Shown here: piece after piece, positions 23,701 through 34,249 of the stretch | Position numbering within the stretch: position 1 is the stretch's first letter | Layout of the letters: each line of letters starts with the position of its first letter | Origin: Rhipicephalus microplus | Lineage: Eukaryota; Arthropoda; Arachnida; Ixodida; Ixodidae | NCBI RefSeq assembly: GCF_043290135.1 | Contig: NW_027464602.1 | Location: forward strand, 3,348,001-3,412,000 | Reading direction: 5' to 3' | Length of the DNA stretch: 64,000 nt | Program-made: the position numbers and the translations under genes | The notes under the pieces: generated by a model | Seen by the model: only the letters and a program-made list of their open reading frames with translations | Databases searched by the model: none | Told to the model about the DNA's origin: nothing

Positions 23701-24554
23701 AGAGCCGCAGCACCACCGGGTGGGCTCGAACCATCAACCTTTCGGTTAACAGCCGATCGCGCTAGCCAATTGCGCCACGAAGACAGTCCTGCTGCACTCT
23801 CACCACCACCAGAACATATCTTCAAACTATCAGCGCAAAAAAAAGCGCCGCACCACCACCGGGTGGGCTCGAAACTCCAACCTTTTGGTTAACACCCGAT
23901 CGCGCTAGCCAATTGCGCCACAGAGACAGTCTTGCTCCACTCTGAACACCATCAGAACATATCTTCAAAGCTACAAGCGCAAAGAAAAAAAAGCGCCGCA
24001 CCACCACCAGGTGGGCTCGAACCTCCAACCTTTCGGTTAACAGCCGATCGCGCTAGCCAATTGCGCCACGGGGACAGTCTTGCTCCACCCTCACCACCAT
24101 CAGAACATATCTTCAAAGCTATCAGCGCAAAGAAAAAAAAGCGCCGCACCACCACCGGGTGTGCTCGAACCTCCAACCTTTCGGTTAACAGCCGATCGCG
24201 CTAGCCAATTGCGCCAGGGAGACAGTCCTGCTCCACTCTCACCACCATCAGAACATATCTTCAAAGCTATCAGCCCAAAGAAAAAAAAGCACCGCACCAC
24301 CACCGGGTGGGCTCGAACCTCCAACCTTTCGTTTAACAGCCAATCGCGCTAGCCAATTGCGCCACGGAGACAGTCCTGCTCCACTCTCACCACCATCAGA
24401 ACATATCTTCAAAGCTATCAGCACAAAGAAAAAAAAGCGCCGCACCACCACCGGGTAGGCTCGAAACTCCAACCTTTCGGTTAACAGCCGATCGCGCTAG
24501 CCAATTGCGCCATGGAGACAGTCCTGCTCCACTCTCACCACCATCAGAACATAT
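20768..24554 (-). repeat. tRNA-Asn-derived tandem array, block B
   Basis: About 25 monomers of the same type and orientation as block A, starting mid-spacer at TCTTCAAACTATCAGCGC. The stretch 21725-22560 is nearly the same run of monomer variants as 3600-4440, so blocks on the two sides of the single-copy island are parts of one family. Two monomers are truncated (junctions near 20999 and 21586). The block ends at the insertion point of the LTR retrotransposon. Confidence 0.95.
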
Positions 24555-24721
24555 TGCCACAAGGCAGTAGTGGGATTGGGGCATAAAGCGGTAGAGGGTC
24601 CCTGGCAAAAAGAGAAGACTACGAAGTGGATAGAGACTGGTTCCAGCCCGCCAGTGCGCCAGGCATTGTCATCGCGTGTAATCGTTGTAAATATCTGTAA
24701 ATATACGTTTTCTTGTAAGAT
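24555..24721 (+). repeat. 5' LTR
   Basis: Begins TGCCACAAGGCAG and ends TTCTTGTAAGAT. It pairs with the 3' LTR; by eye the differences are A versus T in the GACTACGA.GTGG stretch and A versus G in CGTTGTA.TATCTG. The exact 3' edge is uncertain by up to three bases because both copies are followed by TAT. Confidence 0.9.
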
Positions 24722-24724
24722 TAT

Positions 24725-24740
24725 TGGTGGAGGTGCGGGG
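24725..24740 (+). promoter_or_regulatory. primer-binding site, probably tRNA-Ala
   Basis: TGGTGGAGGTGCGGGG lies three or four bases after the LTR. It is complementary to a tRNA 3' end of the form ...GCACCTCCACCA, which matches tRNA-Ala over 12 bases and then with one base missing. The assignment is from memory of tRNA-Ala 3' ends. Confidence 0.6.
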
Positions 24741-24810
24741 TACGCCTACCTGGCTTTTCCGGCAAACCAACACGGAACTTCGGAGTGGTTGCCACCTTCA
24801 TTTTTCTGCA

Positions 24811-26082
24811 ATGGCTCAACAGGCCCACTCACAAGAGCAACAGCAGCCGCAGCTGCAGCCGCAGCTGCAGCAGCAGCAGCAGCAGCACCACCAGCACCAG
24901 CACCAGCAGCACAAGCAGCACCAGCACCAGCAGCAGCAGCTGCCTCCTCTGATTCTCCTGCCTCCACGAGACCCCGGAACCTTCTCGGGCACAGGCAAGG
25001 ACAAGGTGAATGTTGAAGATTGGGTCGCTTTGTACGAGCGCGTGAGCGAATACTATAGGTGGGACCCTACGTTGATGCTGGCCAACGTTGTATTTTACTT
25101 GCGGGATACGGCGCTCACCTGGTATGAGACGCACGAGTCGGAGTTGACCAGCTGGGACGTTTGCAAACTGAAGCTTCTCGAGTTATTCAGCAGGCCATTT
25201 GGGCGACAGCAGGCCGCGAGGAAAGACCTGGAATGTCGCGTGCAGACATCGACAGAATCGTATGTATCTTACATACAGGACGTATTGGGCCTCTGTCGAA
25301 AGGTGGACGAGAACATGAGCGAAACTGACAAAATCGCTCACATATTGAAGGGAATTGCCGATGACGCGTTCAATCTGTTGATCGTTAAAGATTGCGCCAC
25401 CGTCGACGCGGTTGTGAAGGAGTGTCAGCGCTTCGAGCACGCCAAGAACCGTCGCATAACCCGCCAGTTTGCGCGTCTGCCTAATACTGCAGCCACTTCG
25501 ACCTGTGAATACAGCCCCAAGTTCACGCAAGCTACATCGTCCGAAAATGTCACCCGAATCGTTCGTCGCGAACTCGAAGCAATGGCTCCTGCAGCCATCG
25601 CCTCTGACGGTCCTCAAGACAACGCATCCACCGTCTCCCTCATCCAAGCCGTCGTTCGCCAAGAAATAGCAAATCTCGGCATCACACCTGTTTGCGCTGT
25701 TCGCACCACCGAGAGCTCGGCTTCTGTTAACCAGATTCCGGTGTACCCTTCACGCTACCCTTCCCGCTACCGGAACCCTGCTGAATGGAGAACGTCGGAT
25801 GATAGACCAATCTGCTTTCACTGCTCTCGCGCCGGCCACATTGCACGCTACTGTCGCAATCGTTGGTCATCCAATTCATCTTGGAACACTGGGACATGGC
25901 GTCGCTTTGAAGGCAGTTCTCGCCGCTTTTCTACTTCGTACGATCCACAGCCTGCTCCTACTAACGTTCAGGGCCGAAGGTTCAGCCGGTCGCCTTCACC
26001 CCAAGGCCGCCGATCTCTCTCGCCGATGATTTCTCGATCCAGGTCCCCTGCACGACCTGGGCCCTCAACCTCGGGAAACTAG
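24811..26082 (+). CDS. Gag of the Ty3/gypsy element
   Basis: 423 codons from the first ATG after the LTR; the frame is open further upstream, but without ATG. The N-terminus is a Gln/His-rich low-complexity run (about residues 7-47). A retrotransposon Gag capsid-like segment follows (WVALYERVSEYYRWDP, LRDTALTWYETHE, about residues 70-200). One CCHC zinc knuckle, CFHCSRAGHIARYC, sits at residues 335-348. The C-terminus is Ser/Arg/Pro-rich. Gag forms the particle and binds the element RNA. The pol frame lies at -1 and is open across the gag end, so a -1 frameshift producing Gag-Pol is likely; I did not identify a slippery site. Confidence 0.9.
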   Translation: MAQQAHSQEQQQPQLQPQLQQQQQQHHQHQHQQHKQHQHQQQQLPPLILLPPRDPGTFSGTGKDKVNVEDWVALYERVSEYYRWDPTLMLANVVFYLRDTALTWYETHESELTSWDVCKLKLLELFSRPFGRQQAARKDLECRVQTSTESYVSYIQDVLGLCRKVDENMSETDKIAHILKGIADDAFNLLIVKDCATVDAVVKECQRFEHAKNRRITRQFARLPNTAATSTCEYSPKFTQATSSENVTRIVRRELEAMAPAAIASDGPQDNASTVSLIQAVVRQEIANLGITPVCAVRTTESSASVNQIPVYPSRYPSRYRNPAEWRTSDDRPICFHCSRAGHIARYCRNRWSSNSSWNTGTWRRFEGSSRRFSTSYDPQPAPTNVQGRRFSRSPSPQGRRSLSPMISRSRSPARPGPSTSGN

Positions 26083-26138
26083 ACCATGCAGCTCCCGGAG
26101 GTGACGCTGCATTAACGACCCATTCTGCAAATCCTCTG

Positions 26139-29100
26139 TTGACGATTCCTACACGCCGCAATATTTTGGACCTTTTGGTGGATGATGTTACCGTTACAGC
26201 CCTGATAGACACTGGTGCACAAGTTTCAGTCATGAGCGCTGCTCTCTGTACTAAACTGCGAAAAGTGATCACGCCTCCTATTAAGTGTGCAGTAATGCTT
26301 GCCGATGGGAGCACATCTGCCGTTCTCGGCATGTGTACTTCTCGCGTATGTATTGCTGGGCGCCAGACCGTCGTATTGTTCACCGTGCTTGAGCAGTGCC
26401 CACATGACGTGATTCTTGGCCTCGACTTTCTCTCTGCGCACTCCGCCCTTATCGACTGCTCGACAGGTCTTCTTCAGTTGGAACTGCCTTTTGACGCCGC
26501 TGTTGCCCATAACGCTCAAAGTCGCCTTTGTGCCACCGAGTTCCTGCATCTTCCGCCGCAAGCCGCGACTTACGTGCAGCTCGTGTGTGATCCGCCTGTG
26601 CGCGATGGTGAATATGTCGTTTCACCTATTACCGACGTTGTGCTAAAGCACTCCATTGCTGTCCCGCACACCGTGGTGAGAGTATGCCACAATCAGACCC
26701 ATTTGTCTCTTTTGAACTTTGGTTTCTCCACGCATGTGCTGCCTGCTGGTATTAAACTAGGCGTCATGTCGTCGCTGCAAGAGTGTGATATTTCTGAACT
26801 GTCGGCTCAGCAACCTACTCCACATGTCAACTTGCTCACTGCGCCCAACCTGTCAAGCATTGACATTGCCAAAATGATAGCGCCAGATCTTTCGCCCTCC
26901 GAAGCACAAGACCTCCACCGTCTGTTGACATCCTATGCGGACATGTTCGATCTTGACAACCGCCCTTTAGGCCAGACATCAGTTGTGACCCATCACATCA
27001 ACACCGGCGATGCCAACCCAATTCATCGCCGCCCTTACCGCGTCTCGGTCGCCGAACGCTCTGTCATCCAGAAAGAGGTCGAGAAAATGCTCGCCAAAGG
27101 CGTCGTCGAACACTCATCTAGTCCGTGGGCATCCCCGGTAGTGCTTGTCAAGAAGAAGGACAACACATGGCGATTTTGTGTCGACTATAGACATCTCAAC
27201 AAGGTCACTAAGAAGGACGTTTACCCTTTACCAAGAATAGATGACGCCCTTGACTGCCTTCATGGCGCAAAGTTTTTCTCGTCCATTGACCTTCGATCTG
27301 GTTATTGGCAGATCGCTGTTGACCCACGGGACCGAGAAAAAACAGCATTTGTAACCCCCGATGGGTTATATCAATTTAAAGTAATGCCGTTTGGGCTTTG
27401 TAATGCGCCGGCCACCTTTGAGCGCATGATGGACTCCCTTCTGCGCGGCTTCAAATGGTCCACTTGCTTATGCTACTTGGATGATAAAATTGTTTTTTCA
27501 CCGACGTTCGCAAGCCATCTAGAGCGACTGTCCAGTATTCTCCAAGTATTTCGCAACGCTGGTCTTCAGCTGAACTCTTCCAAATGCCGTTTCGGCCGTC
27601 GCGAAATAACTGTACTTGGTCACCTCGTTAACGCATCTGGGGTACAGCCCGATCCGGACAAAATTCGCGCATTGACTCAATTTCCCGTGCCCTCTTCTCA
27701 TAAGGATGTCCGGAGCTTCCTTGGTTTGTGCTCCTATTTTCGCCGCTTCGTCCGAAATTTCGCCGATATTGCGCGGCCTCTCACCGAGCTTCTTAAAAAA
27801 GACGTCCCATTTACTTGGAATTCGCCTCAGAGTGCTGCATTTTCGGCGCTCATTGCAGCCCTCACGACTACGCCAATATTAGCCCACTTCGATCAGACTG
27901 CCCCGACAGAAGTTCGTACGGACGCGAGTGGCCACGGAATTGGTGCTGTTTTAGCTCAGCGTCAGCATGGACGTGACTGTGTCATCGCCTACGCCAGCCG
28001 CCTTTTATCCCCTGCCGAGAGGAACTATTCAATCACCGAAAGAGAGTGTCTTGCTCTTGTTTGGGCTGTCGCTAAATTTCGCCCGTACCTCTTCGGCCGC
28101 AGTTTTACTGTTGTAACTGATCACCATGCACTCTGCTGGCTTTCCTCGCTAAAGGATCCCACGGGACGTCTCGGTCGTTGGTCTCTACGCCTCCAAGAAT
28201 ACACCTTCTCGGTCGTGTATAAATCTGGTCACCTCCATCAAGACGCCGACTGCCTGTCACGGTATCCAGTGGATCCACCAGACGCCACAGAGAGAGCTAC
28301 GGAGGCTTGCGTCTTATCAATATCAGACTTTCTTGATATAGCTTCTGAGCAACGCCGCGACCCGGATTTACTTCCCATCATAGAAAGCCTGAGTTCCGCT
28401 ACTCCACCCACTTCTCTGAACTTGTATTTCCTTCATGTAGGAGTTCTCTACCGCCACAACATGCGCCCTAACGGCCCTGACCGCCTTCTCGTCGTGCCTT
28501 CCCATTTGCGTGTAGATGTTCTCCGACAGCTTCACGATGAACCTGCCGCCGGTCACCTTGGAGTCACTCGCACTTATGATCGCGTCCGGCGCCGTTTTTT
28601 CTGGCCACGCCTATATCGCTCTGTGCAAAAGTATGTTGCCAGCTGCGACCTTTGTCAACGTCGAAAACGACCAACATCGCTTCCAGCTGGCCTTCTTAAC
28701 CCTATTGATATCCCTGCTGAACCATTCTACCGCGTAGGGCTCGACCTTCTCGGGCCATTTCCCACTTCTGCATCAGGGAACAAATGGGTTGCCGTGGCGA
28801 CCGACTACGCGACACGTTATGCGATCACCCGCGCTCTTCCAACCAGCTGCGCTACCGATGTCGCCGACTTTCTGCTACATGACATCATATTGCATCACGG
28901 CGCTCCTCGACAGCTCGTTACTGACCAAGGCCGATACTTTTTATCTCGCATCGTCCAGGATATCGTACGTTCCTGTTCCACGAACCACAAGTTCACAACG
29001 GCATACCATCCACAAACTAATGGACTTACAGAGCGCCTGAATCGCACTATCACGGACATGTTGTCAATGTATGTTTCTCCAGACCACCGTGACTGGGACG

Positions 29101-29591
29101 CAACGTTACCCTACGTCACCTTCGCTTACAACTCCTCCAGACATGACACCGCAGGCTCTTCCCCGTTCTACCTTCTTTATGGACGGGAACCCTCGCTGCC
29201 TCTTGATACACTCCTTCCCGCTGGTTCAAGCTCCCCTGTCACATACGTCCGCGATGCCATAGAGCGAGCCGACGCAGCACGACAGATTGCCCGAGAACGA
29301 CTCATGCTTTCTCAAGCCTCTCAGAAATATCGATACGATCGTCACCACCGTGAAGTTTCGTATGCACCAGGTTCTCTCGTACTCTTGTGGACCCCATGTC
29401 GTCACATCGGCCTCTCCGAAAAACTTTTATTTCGCTATGACGGACCATACAAAGTCCTTCGCAAGATCAGCAACCTCTCCTACGAGATACAGCGAGTCGT
29501 CGACGAAGCGCACTCAATGCAACAACCATCCACTGTTGTGCACGTCGTAAGACTGAAGCCTTATGTGTCACCCAACACTCCCCTTTCGTGA
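26139..29591 (+). CDS. Pol of the Ty3/gypsy element (protease, RT, RNase H, integrase)
   Basis: About 1150 codons without a stop; it has no ATG near its start and is open back into gag, so it is probably made as a Gag-Pol fusion. Counted from 26139: aspartic protease motif DTG at about 24-26; reverse transcriptase with YLDD at 446-449 and the FKVMPFGLCNAPATF block; RNase H with TDASGHG at about 594-600; integrase with an HHCC zinc finger (His799 to CDLC 836-839), catalytic Asp869, Asp929 and Glu965 (spacing D59D35E), and a GPY-type motif at about 1102. No chromodomain is visible. All catalytic residues are present. Confidence 0.95.
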   Translation: MTIPTRRNILDLLVDDVTVTALIDTGAQVSVMSAALCTKLRKVITPPIKCAVMLADGSTSAVLGMCTSRVCIAGRQTVVLFTVLEQCPHDVILGLDFLSAHSALIDCSTGLLQLELPFDAAVAHNAQSRLCATEFLHLPPQAATYVQLVCDPPVRDGEYVVSPITDVVLKHSIAVPHTVVRVCHNQTHLSLLNFGFSTHVLPAGIKLGVMSSLQECDISELSAQQPTPHVNLLTAPNLSSIDIAKMIAPDLSPSEAQDLHRLLTSYADMFDLDNRPLGQTSVVTHHINTGDANPIHRRPYRVSVAERSVIQKEVEKMLAKGVVEHSSSPWASPVVLVKKKDNTWRFCVDYRHLNKVTKKDVYPLPRIDDALDCLHGAKFFSSIDLRSGYWQIAVDPRDREKTAFVTPDGLYQFKVMPFGLCNAPATFERMMDSLLRGFKWSTCLCYLDDKIVFSPTFASHLERLSSILQVFRNAGLQLNSSKCRFGRREITVLGHLVNASGVQPDPDKIRALTQFPVPSSHKDVRSFLGLCSYFRRFVRNFADIARPLTELLKKDVPFTWNSPQSAAFSALIAALTTTPILAHFDQTAPTEVRTDASGHGIGAVLAQRQHGRDCVIAYASRLLSPAERNYSITERECLALVWAVAKFRPYLFGRSFTVVTDHHALCWLSSLKDPTGRLGRWSLRLQEYTFSVVYKSGHLHQDADCLSRYPVDPPDATERATEACVLSISDFLDIASEQRRDPDLLPIIESLSSATPPTSLNLYFLHVGVLYRHNMRPNGPDRLLVVPSHLRVDVLRQLHDEPAAGHLGVTRTYDRVRRRFFWPRLYRSVQKYVASCDLCQRRKRPTSLPAGLLNPIDIPAEPFYRVGLDLLGPFPTSASGNKWVAVATDYATRYAITRALPTSCATDVADFLLHDIILHHGAPRQLVTDQGRYFLSRIVQDIVRSCSTNHKFTTAYHPQTNGLTERLNRTITDMLSMYVSPDHRDWDATLPYVTFAYNSSRHDTAGSSPFYLLYGREPSLPLDTLLPAGSSSPVTYVRDAIERADAARQIARERLMLSQASQKYRYDRHHREVSYAPGSLVLLWTPCRHIGLSEKLLFRYDGPYKVLRKISNLSYEIQRVVDEAHSMQQPSTVVHVVRLKPYVSPNTPLS

Positions 29592-29627
29592 CAAGCGCCG
29601 GGTCGGCGCTTTAACGCCGCGGGGTAG

Positions 29628-29794
29628 TGCCACAAGGCAGTAGTGGGATTGGGGCATAAAGCGGTAGAGGGTCCCTGGCAAAAAGAGAAGACTACGATGT
29701 GGATAGAGACTGGTTCCAGCCCGCCAGTGCGCCAGGCATTGTCATCGCGTGTAATCGTTGTAAGTATCTGTAAATATACGTTTTCTTGTAAGAT
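29628..29794 (+). repeat. 3' LTR
   Basis: The same sequence as the 5' LTR, with two differences, preceded by the purine-rich GCGGGGTAG. It is followed by TATCTTCAAAG, where the interrupted array monomer resumes. Confidence 0.9.
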
Positions 29795-32700
29795 TATCTT
29801 CAAAGCTATTACCACAAAGAAAAAAGCAACACACCACTCCTGGGAGGGCTCGAACCTCCAACCTTTTGGTTAACAGCCGATCGCGCAAGCCAATTGCGCC
29901 ACGGAGACAGTCCTGCTCCACTCTCACCACCATCAGAACATATCTTCAAAGCTATTAGCGCAAAGAAAAAAAGCGCCGCGCCACCACCGGGTGGGCTCGA
30001 ACCTCCAACCTTTCGGTTAACAGCCGATCGCGCTAACCCAATGCGCCACGGGGACAGTCTTGCTCTACTCTCACCACCATCAGAACATATCTTCAAAGCT
30101 ATCAGCGCAAAAAAAAGCGCCGCACCACCACCGGGTGGGCTCGAACCTCCAACCTTTCGGTTAACAGCCGATCGCGCTAGCCAATTGCGCCACGGAGACA
30201 GTCTCGCTCCACTCTCAACACCATCAGAACATATCTTCAAAGCTATCAGCACAAAGAAAAAAAAACGCCGCACCACCACCGGGTGGGCTCGAACCTCAAA
30301 CCTTTCGGTTAACAGCCGATCGCGCAAGCCAATTGCGCCATGGAGACAGTCCTGCTCCACTCTCACCACCATCAGAACATATCTTCAAAGCTATCAGCAC
30401 AAAGAGAAAAAAGCGCCGCACCACCACCGGGTGGGCTCGAAACTCCAACCTTTCGGTTAACAGCCGATCGCGCTAGCCAATTGCGCCATGGAGACAGTCC
30501 TGCTCCACTCTCACCACCATCAGAACATATCTTCAAAGCTATTACCACAAAGAAAAAAGCAACACACCACTCCTGGGAGGGATCGAAACTCCAACCTTTC
30601 AGTTAACAGCTGATCGCGCTAGCCCATTGCGCCACGGAGACAGCCTTGCTCCAATCTCAACACCATCAGAACATATCTTCAAAGCTATTAGCGCAAAGAA
30701 AAAAAGCGCCGCACCACCACCGGGTGGGCTCGAACATCCAACCTTTCGGTTAACAGCCGATCGCGCTAGCCAATTGCGCCACGGAGACAGTCCTGCTCCG
30801 CTCTCACCACCATCAGAACATATATATCTTCAAAGCTATTAGTGCAAAGAAAAAAGCAGCACACCCCTCCCGGGAGGGCTCGAAACTCCAACCTTTCGGT
30901 TAACAGCCGATCGCGCTAGCCCATTGCGCCACGGGGACAGTCTTGCTCCACACTCACCACCATCAGTACATATCTTCAAAGCTATCAGCACAAAGAAAAA
31001 AAAACGCCGCACCACCACCGGGTGGGCTCGAACTTCCAACCTTTCGGTTAACAGCCGATCGCGCAAGCCAATTGCGCCACGGAGACAGTCCTGCTCTACT
31101 CTCACCACCATCAGAACATATCTTCAAAGCTATCGACCCAAAGAAAAAAAGCACCGCACCACCACCGGGTGGGCTCGAACCTCCAACCTTTCGGTCAACA
31201 GGTAATCGCGCTAGCCAATTGCGCCACGGAGACAGTCCTGCTCCACTCTCACCACCATCAGAACATATCTTCAAAGCTATCAGCACAAAGAAAAAAAAGC
31301 GGCACACCATCACCGCGTGGGCTCGAACCTCCAACCTTTCGGTTAACAGCCGATCGCGCTAGCCAACTGCGCAACGGAGACAGTCGTGCTCCACTCTCAC
31401 CACCATCAGAACATATCTTCAAAGCTATTAGCCCAAAGAAAAAAAAAGCGCCGCACCACCTCCGGGTGGGCTCGAACCTCCAACCTTTCGGTTAACAGCC
31501 GATCGCGCTAGCCTATTGCCCCACGGAGACAGTCGTGCTCCACTCTCACCACCGTCAGAACATTTCTTCAGAGCTATCACCCCAAAGAAAAAAAAGAGCC
31601 GCAGCACCACCGCGTGGGCTCGAACCTCCAACCTTTCGGTTAACAGCCGATCGCGCTAGCCAATTGCGCCACGAAGACAGTCCTGCTGCACTCTCACCAC
31701 CATCAGAACATATCTTCAAACTATCAGCGCAAAAAACAGCGCCGCACCACCACCGGGTGGGCTCGAAACTCCAACCTTTTGGTTAACAGCCGATCGCGCA
31801 TGCCCATTGCGCCACGGGGACAGTCTTGCTCCACTCTCACCACCATCAGAACATATCTTCAAAGCTATCAGCCCAAAGAAAAAAAAAGCGCCGCACCACC
31901 ACCGGGTGGGCTCGAACCTTCAACCTTTCGGATAACAGCTGATCGCACTCGCCAATTGCGCCACGGAGGCAGTCGTGCTCCACTCTTACCACCATCAGAA
32001 CATATCTTCAAAGCTATCAGCACAAAGAAAAAAAAGCGCCGCACCACCACCGGGTGGGCTCGAACCTCCAACCTTTCGGTTGACAGCCGATCGCGCTAGC
32101 CCATTGCGCCACGGAGATAGCCTTGCTCCACTCTCAACACCATCAGAACATATCTTCAAAGCTATTAGCGCAAAGAAAAAAAGCGCCGCACCTCCACCGG
32201 GTGGGCTCGAACCTCGAACCTTTCGGTTAAAAGCCGATCGCGCTAGCCATTCGCGCCACGAAGACAGTCCTGCTCCACTTTCACCACCATCAGAAAATAT
32301 CTTCAAAGCTATTAGTGCAAAGTAAAAAGCAACACACCATTCCCGGGAGGGCTCGAAACTCCAACCCTTCGGTTTACAGCCGATCGCGCTAGCCCATTGC
32401 GCCACGAGGACAGTCTTGCTCCACTCTCACCACCATCAGAACATATCTTCAAAGCTATCAGCACAAAGAAAAAAAAAGCGCCGCACCACCACCGGGTGGG
32501 CTCGAACCTCCAACCTTTCGGTTAACAGCCGATTGCGCTAGCCCATTGTGCCACGGAGACAGTCTTGCTCCCTTCTCACCACCATCAGAACATATCTTCA
32601 AAGCTATCAGCCCAAAGAAAAAAAAGCGCCGCACCACCACCGGGTGGGCTCGAACCTCCAACCTTTCGGTTAACAGCCGATCGCACTAGCCAATTGCGCC

Positions 32701-34249
32701 ACGGAGACAGTCGTGCTCCACTCTTACCACCATCAGAACATATCTTCAAAGCTATCAGCGCAAAGAAAAAAGCAACACACCACTCCCGGGAGGGCTCGAA
32801 CCTCCAACTTTTGGGTTAACAGCCGATCGCGCTGGCCAATTGCGCCACGGAGACAGTCCTGCTGCACTCTCACCACCATCAGAACATATCTTCAAAGCTA
32901 TTAGCGCAAAGAAAAAAAAGCGCCGCACCACCACCGGGTGGGCTCGAACATCCAACCTTTCGGTTAACAGCCGATCGCGCTAGCCAATTGCGCCACGGAG
33001 ACAGTCCTGCTCCACTCTCACCACCATCAGAACATATCTTCAAAGCTATTAGTGCAAAGAAAAAAGCAGCACACCACTCCCGGGAGGGCTCGAAACTCCA
33101 ACCTTTCGGTTAACAGCCGATCGCGCTAGCCCATTGCGCCACGGGGACAGTCTTGCTCCACTCTCACCACCATCAGTACATATCTTCAAAGCTATCAGCA
33201 CAAAGAAAAAAAAAACGCCGCACCACCACCGGGTGGGCTCGAACCTCCAACCTTTCGGTTAACAGCCGATCGCGCAAGGCAATTGCGCCACGGAGACAGT
33301 CCTGCTCCACTCTCACCACCATCAGAACATATCTTCAAAGCTATCAGCACAAAGAAAAAAAAGCGGCACACCATCACCGCGTGGGCTCGAACCTCCAACC
33401 TTTCGGTTAACAGCCGATCGCGCTAGCCAAATGCGCCACGGAGACAGTCGTGCTCCACTCTCACCGCCATCAGAACATATCTTCAAAGCTATCAGCCCAA
33501 AGAAAAAAAAAAGCGCCGCACCACCTCCGGGTGGGCTCGAACCTCCAACCTTTCGGTTAACAGCCGATCGCGCTAGCCTATTGCCCCACGGAGACAGTCG
33601 TGCTCCACTCTCACCACCGTCAGAACATTTCTTCAGAGCTATCACCCCAAAGAAAAAAAAGAGCCGCAGCACCACCGGGTGGGCTCGAACCTCCAACCTT
33701 TCGGTTAACAGCCGATCGCGCTAGCCAATTGCGCCACGAAGACAGTCCTGCTGCACTCTCACCACCATCAGAACATATCTTCAAACTATCAGCGCAAAAA
33801 AAAGCGCCACACCATCATCGGGTGGGCTCGAACCTCCAACCTTTCGGTTAACAACCGATCGCGCAAGCCAATTGCGCCACGGAGACAGTCGTGCTCCACT
33901 CTCACCGCCATCAGAACATATCTTCAAAGCTATCAGCCCAAAGAAAAAAAAAGCGCCGCACCACCACCGGGTGGGCTCGAACCTTCAACCTTTCGGATAA
34001 CAGCTGATCGCACTCGCCAATTGCGCCACGGAGGCAGTCGTGCTCCACTCTTACCACCATCAGAACATATCTTCAAAGCTATCAGCACAAAGAAAAAAAA
34101 GCGCCGCACCACCACCGGGTGGGCTCGAACCTCCAACCTTTCCGTTAACAGCCGATTGCGCTAGCCCATTGTGCCACGGAGACAGTCTTGCTCCCTTCTC
34201 ACCACCATCAGAACATATCTTCAAAGCTATCAGCCCAAAGAAAAAAAAG

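Larger units (their letters stand above)
24555..29794 (+). mobile_element. full-length Ty3/gypsy LTR retrotransposon
   Basis: About 5.24 kb: 5' LTR, primer-binding site, gag, pol, short polypurine-like tract (GCGGGGTAG) and 3' LTR. The two LTRs of about 166-167 bp differ at two positions by eye, so the copy is young. The order protease, RT, RNase H, integrase identifies Ty3/gypsy (Metaviridae-type); no envelope-like frame is present. It is inserted in the tRNA-like array: left flank CAGAACATAT, right flank TATCTTCAAAG, against uninterrupted GAACATATCTTCAAAG elsewhere, giving a duplication of TAT (or four bases with one change). Both frames are open, so it could be active. Confidence 0.95.

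Noticed and set aside
24746..25134. Ala/Leu/Cys-rich minus-strand frames opposite the 5' part of gag
   Set aside because: They are shadows of the CAG/CAC-rich Gln/His repeat of gag in other frames.
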